A stretch of DNA of 64,000 nt from JBBQVS01 sp038211295 (GTDB lineage: Bacteria; Chloroflexota; Ktedonobacteria; Ktedonobacterales; Ktedonobacteraceae): assembly GCA_038211295.1 (NCBI GenBank), contig JBBQVS010000008.1, positions 19,760 to 83,759 of the forward strand, written 5' to 3'. The notes under the pieces were generated by a model. It did not search any database. It was not told the DNA's origin and saw only the letters and a list, made by a program, of their open reading frames with translations. A program made the translations under genes and the position numbers. Shown here piece after piece: positions 25,743 through 33,210 of the stretch. Within the stretch, counting starts at the first letter, position 1, and each line of letters starts with the position of its first letter.

Positions 25743-26972
25743 CTACATATTGATTACAGTTCTATAAAGTTCAAAGAGTTCTGATAACGCATAAATAGTT
25801 CTATCTGGACGAAAAGCGTTTTCTTTTAAAATTTCATTTTTAGTAAAATTACACCAAATGGCGAAGATACCAAGCTGCTGTGAACCAGCAATATCAAAAG
25901 CAAGATCGTCATCAACCATCCATGTATCATGAGCGGCAAGATTCAAGTGGTCGAGTGCCGCAAGGAAAATACGTTTATCTGGTTTGGCTACACCAAATTC
26001 CTCTTCAATTAGAATTGTATCAAAAAATGGTGCAAGGTGATACTGTTGTATTTTCTGGCGTTGATATGTCGCGTTTCCATTTGTTAAGAGCGCAAGGGGA
26101 AGGTTGTGTTCTCGAAATTTCTGTAAAACATTTACTGCACAAGGAGCAAGTTGGCGATGCGCACAACGAAGCGTTTCGTAGGCACGAACCATCTCTGATG
26201 CTATCTGGCTATTTCCTTTGTCAAAATGTTCTAAGGTCTGGTTAAGAATCTCTTTGCGTGTCTCAAATGGTTTAAGACGGTCTCGTCGTTGCTTTTGAGC
26301 GTCATGCTCAAGGTCATTCTCATATGCGTCGTGCATTTTACAGAAGACCTCAAAGAGGTCTTGCCAGAGAAGACCGAGCGTCGGTGCGAATTTTTGGCAC
26401 ACAAACTGCCAACTCTGCTCAGAATGTTGTGTCGTGAGCAAAAGGACACCATCCATATCAAATAAAATCCCTTTTGGGAACGGAAGATTACTTTTCATAG
26501 TCATAATCATACTATAAACAATACTTTGTAGAAAAGGAGCCTTTATGCAATCCCACGTACCCGCGCCCGCGAGTTGCCCACGCAACGTGTCAAAGCGTTC
26601 CGCCTCTTCGGTGAACAGCCCGACACGACTTGCGGCAGAGTACGGGTGTTTTCGGATGCGGCGCGTGAGGTCGTACCCGTTGATTTTGGGCAGGCGAACA
26701 TCGAAGAGGAACAGATAGGGAACGCGCCGCGAAAGCGTGAGCCAGCGCATCATCTCGATGCCATGCGTGAAGGTGTACACCTCGAACGCGTGGCGTTGGA
26801 GGTGCATTGCCAGCATCTTGCGTACTGTTGGGGAGTCGTAGACAACCACAACTAGCCCCGCCGAAACACCCGCCTGTTCAGCTTGGACAGGAGCGGGAGC
26901 GGGTTCAGGCAGTCCCCCCGTTGGCGTCTTGCCTCCTATTGGACGCAACAGTATTTTCCGTGCGTAGTACAT
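25743..26972 (-). CDS. Truncated receiver fused in frame to HAD-family phosphatase
   Basis: Residues 1–138 repeat receiver protein A (VVVYDSPTVRKML, phosphorylation Asp in LFDVRLPKINGYDL) but stop at GQLAGA, before the conserved FPKPF lysine. After ~17 unrelated residues the chain enters a HAD hydrolase: GILFDMDGVLL (nucleophile Asp), ALLTNGNATYQ, GVAKPDKRIFLAA and WMVDDDLAFDIAGS. All four HAD motifs are intact. HAD alone could start at ATGs at 26510, 26504 or 26498, but none has a convincing ribosome site, so it may now be translated only as the fusion. The fusion point coincides with the end of the ~630-bp repeat, so recombination created it. Confidence 0.7.
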   Translation of the reverse strand: MYYARKILLRPIGGKTPTGGLPEPAPAPVQAEQAGVSAGLVVVVYDSPTVRKMLAMHLQRHAFEVYTFTHGIEMMRWLTLSRRVPYLFLFDVRLPKINGYDLTRRIRKHPYSAASRVGLFTEEAERFDTLRGQLAGAGTWDCIKAPFLQSIVYSMIMTMKSNLPFPKGILFDMDGVLLLTTQHSEQSWQFVCQKFAPTLGLLWQDLFEVFCKMHDAYENDLEHDAQKQRRDRLKPFETRKEILNQTLEHFDKGNSQIASEMVRAYETLRCAHRQLAPCAVNVLQKFREHNLPLALLTNGNATYQRQKIQQYHLAPFFDTILIEEEFGVAKPDKRIFLAALDHLNLAAHDTWMVDDDLAFDIAGSQQLGIFAIWCNFTKNEILKENAFRPDRTIYALSELFELYRTVINM

Positions 26973-27193
26973 TGTCGTCCCCCCTCTCAAAGCAGCGTCC
27001 AATATTCGGTAGACATGAGTGCTTGAGCTTCCTCGTGCTTGCCCTTGTGGACGAGCGCGAGAATGCGCTCGGCTCCTCGTTGCATTCGCGCGGTGATGCT
27101 GGCATGATCGGCGACCATCGCTGGCCCACCCAGTCCTACATGTGCCGCTTGCTCGCGTAACGTTTGTTCCTCGCGAAAGCAAGCCACTTCGCT
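26563..27193. repeat. Large direct repeat, copy B (~630 bp)
   Basis: Second copy of 22286–22913. It differs by scattered bases and one extra codon in the Pro-rich linker of the receiver. Its left boundary is the breakpoint of the receiver–HAD fusion. Confidence 0.9.
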
Positions 27194-27202
27194 CTTTGGC
27201 AT
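26987..27202 (-). CDS. Small helical protein (module copy B)
   Basis: 71 aa, near-identical to the 74-aa protein of copy A except for a different N-terminus (MPKSEVAC) and a few substitutions (S to P in VGLGGPAM, E to K in LVHKGKHE). Substitutions are mostly conservative and the frame is kept, which suggests selection or recent duplication. It precedes the truncated receiver and is divergent from XRE–TPR gene B. Confidence 0.7.
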   Translation of the reverse strand: MPKSEVACFREEQTLREQAAHVGLGGPAMVADHASITARMQRGAERILALVHKGKHEEAQALMSTEYWTLL

Positions 27203-27283
27203 GTTTATACTCTTTCTCTTTCCTTCTCGTGATGTGTATAAAGGACGAATAGAGAATTGCTCTATTTTTCAACACGTTCTATC

Positions 27284-27326
27284 GACAAGTGTAAATCAAG
27301 AGAAGAACTCCAGATCGTCACTTGTC
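27284..27326. promoter_or_regulatory. Operator-like inverted repeat
   Basis: GACAAGTG (27284–27291) and its complement (27319–27326), 27 nt apart, in the divergent region between the module B genes. Could be two half-sites for the neighbouring XRE regulator or an RNA hairpin in a leader. Confidence 0.4.
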
Positions 27327-27350
27327 TACCACCTACCCTTGACTTTTGAC

Positions 27351-27374
27351 GTGTTCTATTTTCAGAAAGAACAC
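27351..27374. promoter_or_regulatory. Inverted repeat in divergent promoter region
   Basis: GTGTTCT (27351–27357) and AGAACAC (27368–27374), 10-nt spacer. Together with the repeat at 27284–27326 it makes the 27203–27524 region more structured than its copy A counterpart. Confidence 0.4.
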
Positions 27375-27457
27375 ATATTCTGCTTTTTTGTATCGTAAGT
27401 ATGCTCTTTAATTCCCATTTTTCTGGAGAGAAAGTCATAGGTGCAGAGAGAGAGGTA

Positions 27458-27466
27458 TGGTATAAT
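27458..27466 (+). promoter_or_regulatory. Extended −10 promoter of XRE–TPR gene B
   Basis: TG-G-TATAAT at 27458–27466, a perfect −10 with the extended TGn element, 58 bp before the gene. No good −35 is visible, as is usual for extended −10 promoters. Confidence 0.6.
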
Positions 27467-27524
27467 CACGTTACCGAATTCCAGGAACGTGTAATGAAAG
27501 TATATGTGTGGAAGGTATGCTCTG

Positions 27525-28685
27525 ATGAAAAATTTGTTATTACGTACCGCAAGACACCAACGGGGATGGAGTCAACAACATTTAGCAGATTTCGCTGGTC
27601 TCTCTCTTTCCACTATTGAACGCGCAGAGCGTGGAGAAGCACTAAGAATAGACAATCTGGAACGACTGTGTACCTGCCTGGAACAGACGCCTGAGCAATT
27701 AGGGCTACTCAATGTAAAGGGCAAGTCGCTAGATGGAATGAAGTTGCTTCATCATTCCCACCTGAACGAAACACTAGACCATATTGAAAGCATCATTGAC
27801 CTTGCGTGGGAAGCGTGGTTCGCCGCGAATCCAAAGCAAGCGGCGCGGGAAATAACAAAACTACTTCCAGGCTTGGAAAAGACCATATATACTCCTTCTC
27901 TTTCTGCTGCTGCACTCCGCGCATCCGAGCTTGCCATCCGCGCTCATGGCTTGTTAGGGTGTGTTTCTCTTGATGCTCTTCACAACGAAATGGCCCTGTT
28001 TCATTACACGCAGGCACAAACGTATGCAGAAGAAATTCGGGACAAAGATTTAATGCTTACCTATATGGCTCTTCTCGGTGATGTTTTACGGAGGCAGAAC
28101 AAAAAGCGGGAAGCAATCGCCTGTATGGAAGAGGCGAAAGACAAAGCCATCGGTACAACTCATGCAACACAAGGTCACGTTCTTCAACTTCTTGCCTATG
28201 CCTATGCCGATGCAGGAAACGAGGCGGGTTTTGAGAAAACCATTCACCACGCCACCGACCTTTTAGGATGCACAGGTGAGGGAAGAGATGCCGCAAAAAA
28301 AGAGTTTAACCCATTTGAAATATACGAAATTCAGGGAAAAGCGAACCGTGACTTGGGCAGACCGCAGAAAGCACTCGTCTTTTTCGATGCTGCTGAGAAG
28401 TCTCTCGGAAAAGCAACGAGTATCGCAACACCTCGCTTTTATGCCTTGCTCGCCATTTCGAGAGGGCAAGCCTATTGTGATGCTGGTGATCTCACTGTAG
28501 GAATTGACGCGGCAACGCGTGGTTTCTTGCTTGCAAATCAGTGTGACTCTGCAAGACAAATGAATCGCGTTCGTAAGCTGGTAAAGAAACTTGAACGCCC
28601 TGAAAGTCCTTACCGTGGCGAACGGAAGATTGGAGAACTGAAAGACCTTCTTTACGAGACCTACTTGCACAAAAATATGGATTGA
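27525..28685 (+). CDS. XRE-family HTH regulator with TPR repeats (copy B)
   Basis: About 386 aa. A textbook Cro/C1-type HTH begins at the N-terminus (GWSQQHLADFAGLSLSTIER, ~14–33), then ~320 residues of TPR-like helices (AALRASELAIRAHGLLG; GKANRDLGRPQKALVFFDAA). The ATG at 27525 is chosen because GGAAGG lies 9 nt upstream and it places the HTH at the start; an ATG at 27504 adds seven residues. It sits where gene A sits in the first module but shows no obvious sequence match to it. Confidence 0.82.
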   Translation: MKNLLLRTARHQRGWSQQHLADFAGLSLSTIERAERGEALRIDNLERLCTCLEQTPEQLGLLNVKGKSLDGMKLLHHSHLNETLDHIESIIDLAWEAWFAANPKQAAREITKLLPGLEKTIYTPSLSAAALRASELAIRAHGLLGCVSLDALHNEMALFHYTQAQTYAEEIRDKDLMLTYMALLGDVLRRQNKKREAIACMEEAKDKAIGTTHATQGHVLQLLAYAYADAGNEAGFEKTIHHATDLLGCTGEGRDAAKKEFNPFEIYEIQGKANRDLGRPQKALVFFDAAEKSLGKATSIATPRFYALLAISRGQAYCDAGDLTVGIDAATRGFLLANQCDSARQMNRVRKLVKKLERPESPYRGERKIGELKDLLYETYLHKNMD

Positions 28686-28841
28686 GCAAAAGTGTTCTTC
28701 TTGTCAATGCAATAGAGAGGTGTGTTAGAAGAGGTACAGGAGCAAAAATGTATGATACTCATTAATAATTTAGAATATACAGATTTGCCAGTAGTAAAGA
28801 CCACGAGTGGAATTCTTTGACATTGCGCTGTGTATCTCTGA

Positions 28842-29015
28842 GAATGTACTAGGCTTTTCAGCTTGCAAGGCCATCTCCTAACTCAATGTCCTTACAAGAC
28901 AAGAGAGGATTATAGGCTAATATAGTGAAAGGCTTCAGCAAAGGCGTATCCTCGCCCTGCTCCAGTTTCGGTTCCCCACCGACGCAGGTATCCGCTTGGA
29001 TGATTGGCTGGCTGA
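28842..29015 (-). pseudogene. 174-bp repeat copy B: 3' fragment of an LmbE gene
   Basis: Second copy of 24422–24595. On the minus strand it encodes the last ~35 residues of an LmbE-type protein in the same frame as the gene at 24529 and, unlike that gene, reads through to GYAFAEAFHYISL before a TAA. The rest of the gene is absent, so it is a remnant. Confidence 0.75.
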
Positions 29016-29016
29016 T

Positions 29017-29160
29017 GAAAGGCACTTAAAGAACTATGAAATAAATATGCAAACTATAAGAGAAGTTTGTGAGCAAGACGTTGCCGCCTTTGAACGCTGT
29101 ATGGCTTTTATCTCTCATAGAGAAAGCGCAAGGATTGCCAGTGTTGTGCCAGAAATGTAA
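29017..29160 (+). pseudogene. Possible C-terminal gene remnant
   Basis: 48 codons including the stop, immediately after the repeat boundary, open and helical-looking (VCEQDVAAFERCMAFISHRE). No start codon belongs to it; upstream it runs into the repeat. May be the tail of a lost gene or chance. Confidence 0.3.
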
Positions 29161-29315
29161 GGAGCAGCTATAATACTATAGGTGGTATACGTCGGTTGTG
29201 CGTGGCGCGAATAGTTACCCCTCGCGGCGCGAGCCAACGTCGTATGTGCATGGAGCAATCGTTTCCACTCCTTAAAAAACGCTACATCCGTCCTGCTTTA
29301 TAGAAAGGCTCTATT

Positions 29316-31646
29316 ATGTTCTACCATCTTGGCAAGATAGCCACCCGCTTTCGCTGGTTGATCGTGGGTCTGTGGATGGTCGCCGTCGCTGTCGCGCTCC
29401 CCTTTGCTCCACAGGCCAGTCAGGTTCTGCAATCGGGCGGCTTTATCAGTTCCGACGCTGAATCGCAACGCGCGATCAATGTTCTCACGCAGAAACTGCA
29501 TCTCAACCAGACGATTGTGCAGGTTATCTTTACCAGCAAAAACTACACGGCAGACGAGCCGCGGTTTATACAACAATCGCAACAGGCACTGGCGCAGGTA
29601 AAGGGATGGTCGCAGGTCGCGCAAATTATCTCATTTACTGACAACCCACGCCAGATATCCACGGATCGCCACGCGGCCTACGCGAACATCTTGCTGCGGC
29701 CCGACCCCGATACTGCCGCGAAACTTCTGCCAAAGCTTTCACAAAAAATTCAGAAAGTGCCAGACCTGCAATACAGCGTTGGTGGTGGCCCCGTTTTCTA
29801 TGAGGATATTCAGTCTGTAAGTGAAGACGACTTGCGCCGCGCCGAACTGCTCGCCTTTCCATTCGCTATTATCGCGCTTTTGTTTGTCTTCCGTTCCGTC
29901 ATTGCGGCAATTCTTCCCGCGTTTGTGGGTGGCTTCGCTGTGGTTATCGCGCTCGCGCTGATTTTCGCGCTGGGCCATGTGACTCCGCTCTCCATTTTCG
30001 TGCTTAACATTACGACCCTCTTCGGGCTGGGACTGGGTGTTGACTACTCGCTCTTTATGGTTAGTCGCTTCCGCGAAGAGATCGCGCACGGGCGCAGTAT
30101 CGAGGACGCGGTTGTGCTTACCGTTGCTACCGCAGGCCGAGCGGTTGCGTTCTCTGGCTTGACCGTCTCTATCGGCCTGCTGGGACTCGTGTTTTTTCAT
30201 ATCAACATGTTGCACTCGGTTGGCCTGGGTGGAATGCTGGTTGTGCTGCTCGCGGTACTCGCCGCTTTGACACTGCTCCCCGCCATTCTCTCTATAATCG
30301 GGCTAAACGTCAATAAGTGGCCTGTTCGTCTGCCACGCTTCGGCAAAGCTCCCGTTGTCGCGCCGGTCAATAGTGTTCCTCACCATGGTTTCTGGTATCG
30401 CCTCTCGCACTTTGTAATGCGTTATCCGGTACGCGTCCTTGTGCCAGTGTTGTTGCTACTGATTAGCTTTGGTCTGCCCTTTCTGGGCGTCCGTTTTTCC
30501 GCGCCAGATGCGTCCATTCTGCCGAAAGATGTCCCGTCGCGCCAAGCGTATGACCTGATATCGAGCCGCTTCAATGACCGCGAGACAACGCCTATTCTGC
30601 TGGCAGTGCAGACAAAAGGCGACGTAATGACGCCCGAAAATATCAGTAACCTGTACTACTACATTAAGCGCATCGAGGCCAACCCGAATGTTGATCGCGT
30701 CGATAGCATCGTGAGTGCTGACCCACGCTTCACGCTTGAACAGTATCAAATCATTTACACACACCCGAAGCTGATCGCGGACCCCTATGTGGCGGCCCTC
30801 GCGAAATCGTCTGTTGCGGGTAATGCAACGTTTGTGCAGGTCATCAGCAAGTACGGAATGCTTGATCCGCGTTCACAGACGCTTGTCCAGACCATTCGCA
30901 ACACACCTCCCGGAAATGGTATCACAACGCTTGTGGATGGTGGCACGGCGGGCGATATGGACTATGTTAGCTCGCTCTACACCGACTTTCCCTACGCGAT
31001 TCTCGTGATCGCGCTGACAACGTATGTCGCGCTGATGCTGCTGTTCCGCTCAGTCTTGCTGCCGCTCAAAGCGATTATCATGAACACGCTCTCTATCGCG
31101 GCCTGTTATGGTGCGCTGGTCGTTATCTTCCAGAACGGCTTTCTACATCAATTGCTCAACTTTACGCCGCTTGGCTTTGTGGAGGCATCGAGTCCCATTC
31201 TCTTGTTTTGTACCATTTTTGGCCTTTCGATGGACTATGAAGTCTTTCTGCTCTCGCGTGTACAAGAGGCATTCTGGCAGACGGGCAATAACACTCGCGC
31301 CGTCGCGCTCGGCTTGCAGCGCAGTGGTGGCATCATTACAAGTGCCGCCGTGATTGTAATTGTCGTGAGTATGTGCTTTATTAGCGCGAACATGATTATC
31401 GTAAAAGCTCTTGGTCTCGGTATGGCTCTCGCTGTGCTGATTGATGCGACGCTTGTACGCGGCCTGCTTGTGCCGGCAACCATGCGTCTGCTTGGTGATT
31501 TGAACTGGTGGCTCCCATTTTCCGGCGTACAGCGTCACCCCCCCACACTCGCGGAATACATGGTGACGGAAGAGTCCGCGCCAGCAGACGATGATGACCT
31601 GCTTTTCAACGTGGCAAAGACAAAATCGGGCGTTGGAGGCGAATAA
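29316..31646 (+). CDS. MMPL/RND-family membrane transporter
   Basis: 776 aa, about 12 helices in two similar halves, each with one N-terminal helix, a large external loop (~35–185 and ~390–560) and a five-helix bundle. Landmarks are GLGLGVDYSLFMVSRFREE in the first half and IFGLSMDYEVFLLSRVQE in the second, whose aspartates carry the proton relay in MMPL proteins such as MmpL3. Probably exports a lipid or hydrophobic compound by proton antiport. The next gene, a lipoprotein, starts 3 bp after the stop, so the two are translated together. Confidence 0.92.
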   Translation: MFYHLGKIATRFRWLIVGLWMVAVAVALPFAPQASQVLQSGGFISSDAESQRAINVLTQKLHLNQTIVQVIFTSKNYTADEPRFIQQSQQALAQVKGWSQVAQIISFTDNPRQISTDRHAAYANILLRPDPDTAAKLLPKLSQKIQKVPDLQYSVGGGPVFYEDIQSVSEDDLRRAELLAFPFAIIALLFVFRSVIAAILPAFVGGFAVVIALALIFALGHVTPLSIFVLNITTLFGLGLGVDYSLFMVSRFREEIAHGRSIEDAVVLTVATAGRAVAFSGLTVSIGLLGLVFFHINMLHSVGLGGMLVVLLAVLAALTLLPAILSIIGLNVNKWPVRLPRFGKAPVVAPVNSVPHHGFWYRLSHFVMRYPVRVLVPVLLLLISFGLPFLGVRFSAPDASILPKDVPSRQAYDLISSRFNDRETTPILLAVQTKGDVMTPENISNLYYYIKRIEANPNVDRVDSIVSADPRFTLEQYQIIYTHPKLIADPYVAALAKSSVAGNATFVQVISKYGMLDPRSQTLVQTIRNTPPGNGITTLVDGGTAGDMDYVSSLYTDFPYAILVIALTTYVALMLLFRSVLLPLKAIIMNTLSIAACYGALVVIFQNGFLHQLLNFTPLGFVEASSPILLFCTIFGLSMDYEVFLLSRVQEAFWQTGNNTRAVALGLQRSGGIITSAAVIVIVVSMCFISANMIIVKALGLGMALAVLIDATLVRGLLVPATMRLLGDLNWWLPFSGVQRHPPTLAEYMVTEESAPADDDDLLFNVAKTKSGVGGE

Positions 31647-31648
31647 TA

Positions 31649-32794
31649 ATGAACAAAGGTATACACTGTATGATGAGTTTGAGCAAACGTAAACGCACAT
31701 GGTTTTCCGGTGCTATGCTGCTCTTGAGCCTGTTTTTGTTGTCGGCCTGTGGCTTTCCCGGTATCGTCTCTACCTCGGCCCAGCTGCCTATTGTGAGCAA
31801 GGCCAGTACGCCGACAAGTGCGCTACCACCTGTGCGCTTTCCACAGGACGAGGCCGCGCATAGTGACCTGACCGAGTGGTGGTATTATACAGGGCATATG
31901 AACGCAACCGATGCCGACGGGAAGCCGCACAGGTACGGTTTTGAACTAGTGATCTTCCAGGCACTACGGAGCAGTTTCCCGCCCGTCTACGCCGCGCATT
32001 TCGCGATCAGCGATGTGACGCGCGGCGAGTTCCATTTCGACCAGCGTCGTCTTATTGAGCCAGGAGCCGTAATCCCCAACGGTACATCCACAAAAGGTAT
32101 CGATGAGCATGTTGGTGATTGGACTATTCAAGGGTTGAACGGACTCGACCATCTTTCCGCGCAGATGAACAATTACGGAATACATATTGACTTGCGTGGT
32201 GTTAAAGCCGCAACCCTCCATAATGGCTCCGGGCTTATCAATTATGGGCCGGGTGGCTTCTCCTATTACTACTCGCGGACACGCATGGCCTTGTCTGGAA
32301 CACTGGTAGACCACAACCAGACAAAAACAGTAACGGGCGAAGCGTGGATGGATCATCAATGGGGCAATTTTCTCCCGCTTGGAGGTGGTGGGTGGGATTG
32401 GTACAGCATCCAGCTAAACAACAATACCGAGATGATGTTGTACTTCATCCACGATGCTTCAGGGGCGACGGTTTCGACCTATGCCGGCTATATCGACGCG
32501 GAGGGGAAGGATCATTTACTGCCAACAAGTTCGCTTCACTCAACCGTGCTTGACCATTGGACAAGCCCGACAACAAAGGCTACCTACGCCTCCGGTTGGA
32601 AGCTTGATATCAACGACTCACAAATCAAAGTATCGCTTACCATCACGCCACAGTTGAAAGACCAGGAGCTTGTGGTGTATCAATCAACGGGCAATAGTTA
32701 CTGGGAAGGAGCGGTCACGCTTCAGGGCCAGAGCAACGGAAAAGCGGTGCAAGGCGAAGGGTATATCGAATTGACAGGGTATGCGAACGGATAG
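31649..32794 (+). CDS. CrtC/AttH-like lipoprotein
   Basis: 381 aa. N-terminal signal with lipobox LLSAC (Cys near residue 34), so it is anchored outside the membrane. The mature part matches the hydroxyneurosporene synthase (CrtC)/AttH lipocalin-like fold: SDLTEWWYYTGHM, RYGFELVIFQAL, EAWMDHQWGNFLPLGGGGWDWYSIQL. Such proteins hydrate or bind isoprenoids, but several are uncharacterised secreted lipid-binding proteins. GGAGG 9 nt before the ATG, inside the end of the MMPL gene, supports 31649. Linked to the MMPL exporter, it may accept or modify its substrate. Confidence 0.8.
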   Translation: MNKGIHCMMSLSKRKRTWFSGAMLLLSLFLLSACGFPGIVSTSAQLPIVSKASTPTSALPPVRFPQDEAAHSDLTEWWYYTGHMNATDADGKPHRYGFELVIFQALRSSFPPVYAAHFAISDVTRGEFHFDQRRLIEPGAVIPNGTSTKGIDEHVGDWTIQGLNGLDHLSAQMNNYGIHIDLRGVKAATLHNGSGLINYGPGGFSYYYSRTRMALSGTLVDHNQTKTVTGEAWMDHQWGNFLPLGGGGWDWYSIQLNNNTEMMLYFIHDASGATVSTYAGYIDAEGKDHLLPTSSLHSTVLDHWTSPTTKATYASGWKLDINDSQIKVSLTITPQLKDQELVVYQSTGNSYWEGAVTLQGQSNGKAVQGEGYIELTGYANG

Positions 32795-32837
32795 TATTGC
32801 CTTTTCTTACAGAAGACAAGAGAGAAGACAAGGTATA

Positions 32838-32895
32838 AGAGAAGGGCGTTTTGGTGTGCGAATCCAAAGAGAAGCAGAAAATAACGCCCTTCTCT
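32838..32895. terminator. Long-loop inverted repeat, probable terminator
   Basis: AGAGAAGGGCGTT (32838–32850) and its exact complement (32883–32895) with a 32-nt loop containing a TTGG/CCAA inner pair. Located 44 bp after the lipoprotein stop. Confidence 0.5.
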
Positions 32896-32992
32896 GCCAT
32901 AAAATTATATATTCAAGAGGAAGGGGAAAGTACGCAGTATCAAGTATAGTATAGGCAGGTTTACTACCCTTGATGTTTTCGACAAAAAATTA

Positions 32993-33023
32993 TTGACGCG
33001 TCCGTACAAAGGTATGGTATACT
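32993..33023 (+). promoter_or_regulatory. Promoter of sensor kinase operon
   Basis: TTGACG (32993–32998) and extended −10 TGG-TATACT (33015–33023), spacer 19 bp. Confidence 0.5.
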
Positions 33024-33210
33024 TTGTTGCGATGTACAAAATTTGAACATAATAGCGGAATTTGTATGCTGGATAGTGTAACAAAAGCCATACACTGTGG
33101 GTACAAGTGTAGATAACATGAAAATTAGTGTTCTGGCAGTATTTTCAAGGTGATAATCGTTTGTCGAATACAGATAGACGGAAAACGCCAGGAGGGGAAC
33201 TGGCTATAGT

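Larger units (their letters stand above)
28686..29315. other. Gene-free stretch with LmbE remnant
   Basis: 630 bp. 28842–29015 is the second 174-bp repeat; a short open stretch follows to 29160. The rest up to the MMPL gene is G/C-richer near 29190–29240 with imperfect dyad symmetry, possibly leader or terminator structure. Nothing else is recognisable. Confidence 0.6.
32795..33210. other. Intergenic region upstream of sensor kinase
   Basis: 416 bp without a gene. It holds the hairpin at 32838–32895 and the promoter at 32993–33023. The leader from the promoter to the kinase start is ~180 nt and has no recognisable riboswitch. Confidence 0.6.

Noticed and set aside
22286..27193. Composite transposon bounded by the ~630-bp repeats
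   Set aside because: No transposase, integrase or terminal inverted repeats lie in or between the copies; they are protein-coding duplications.
29190..29250. tRNA or structured RNA gene before the MMPL gene
   Set aside because: Only imperfect dyad symmetry; no cloverleaf could be drawn.
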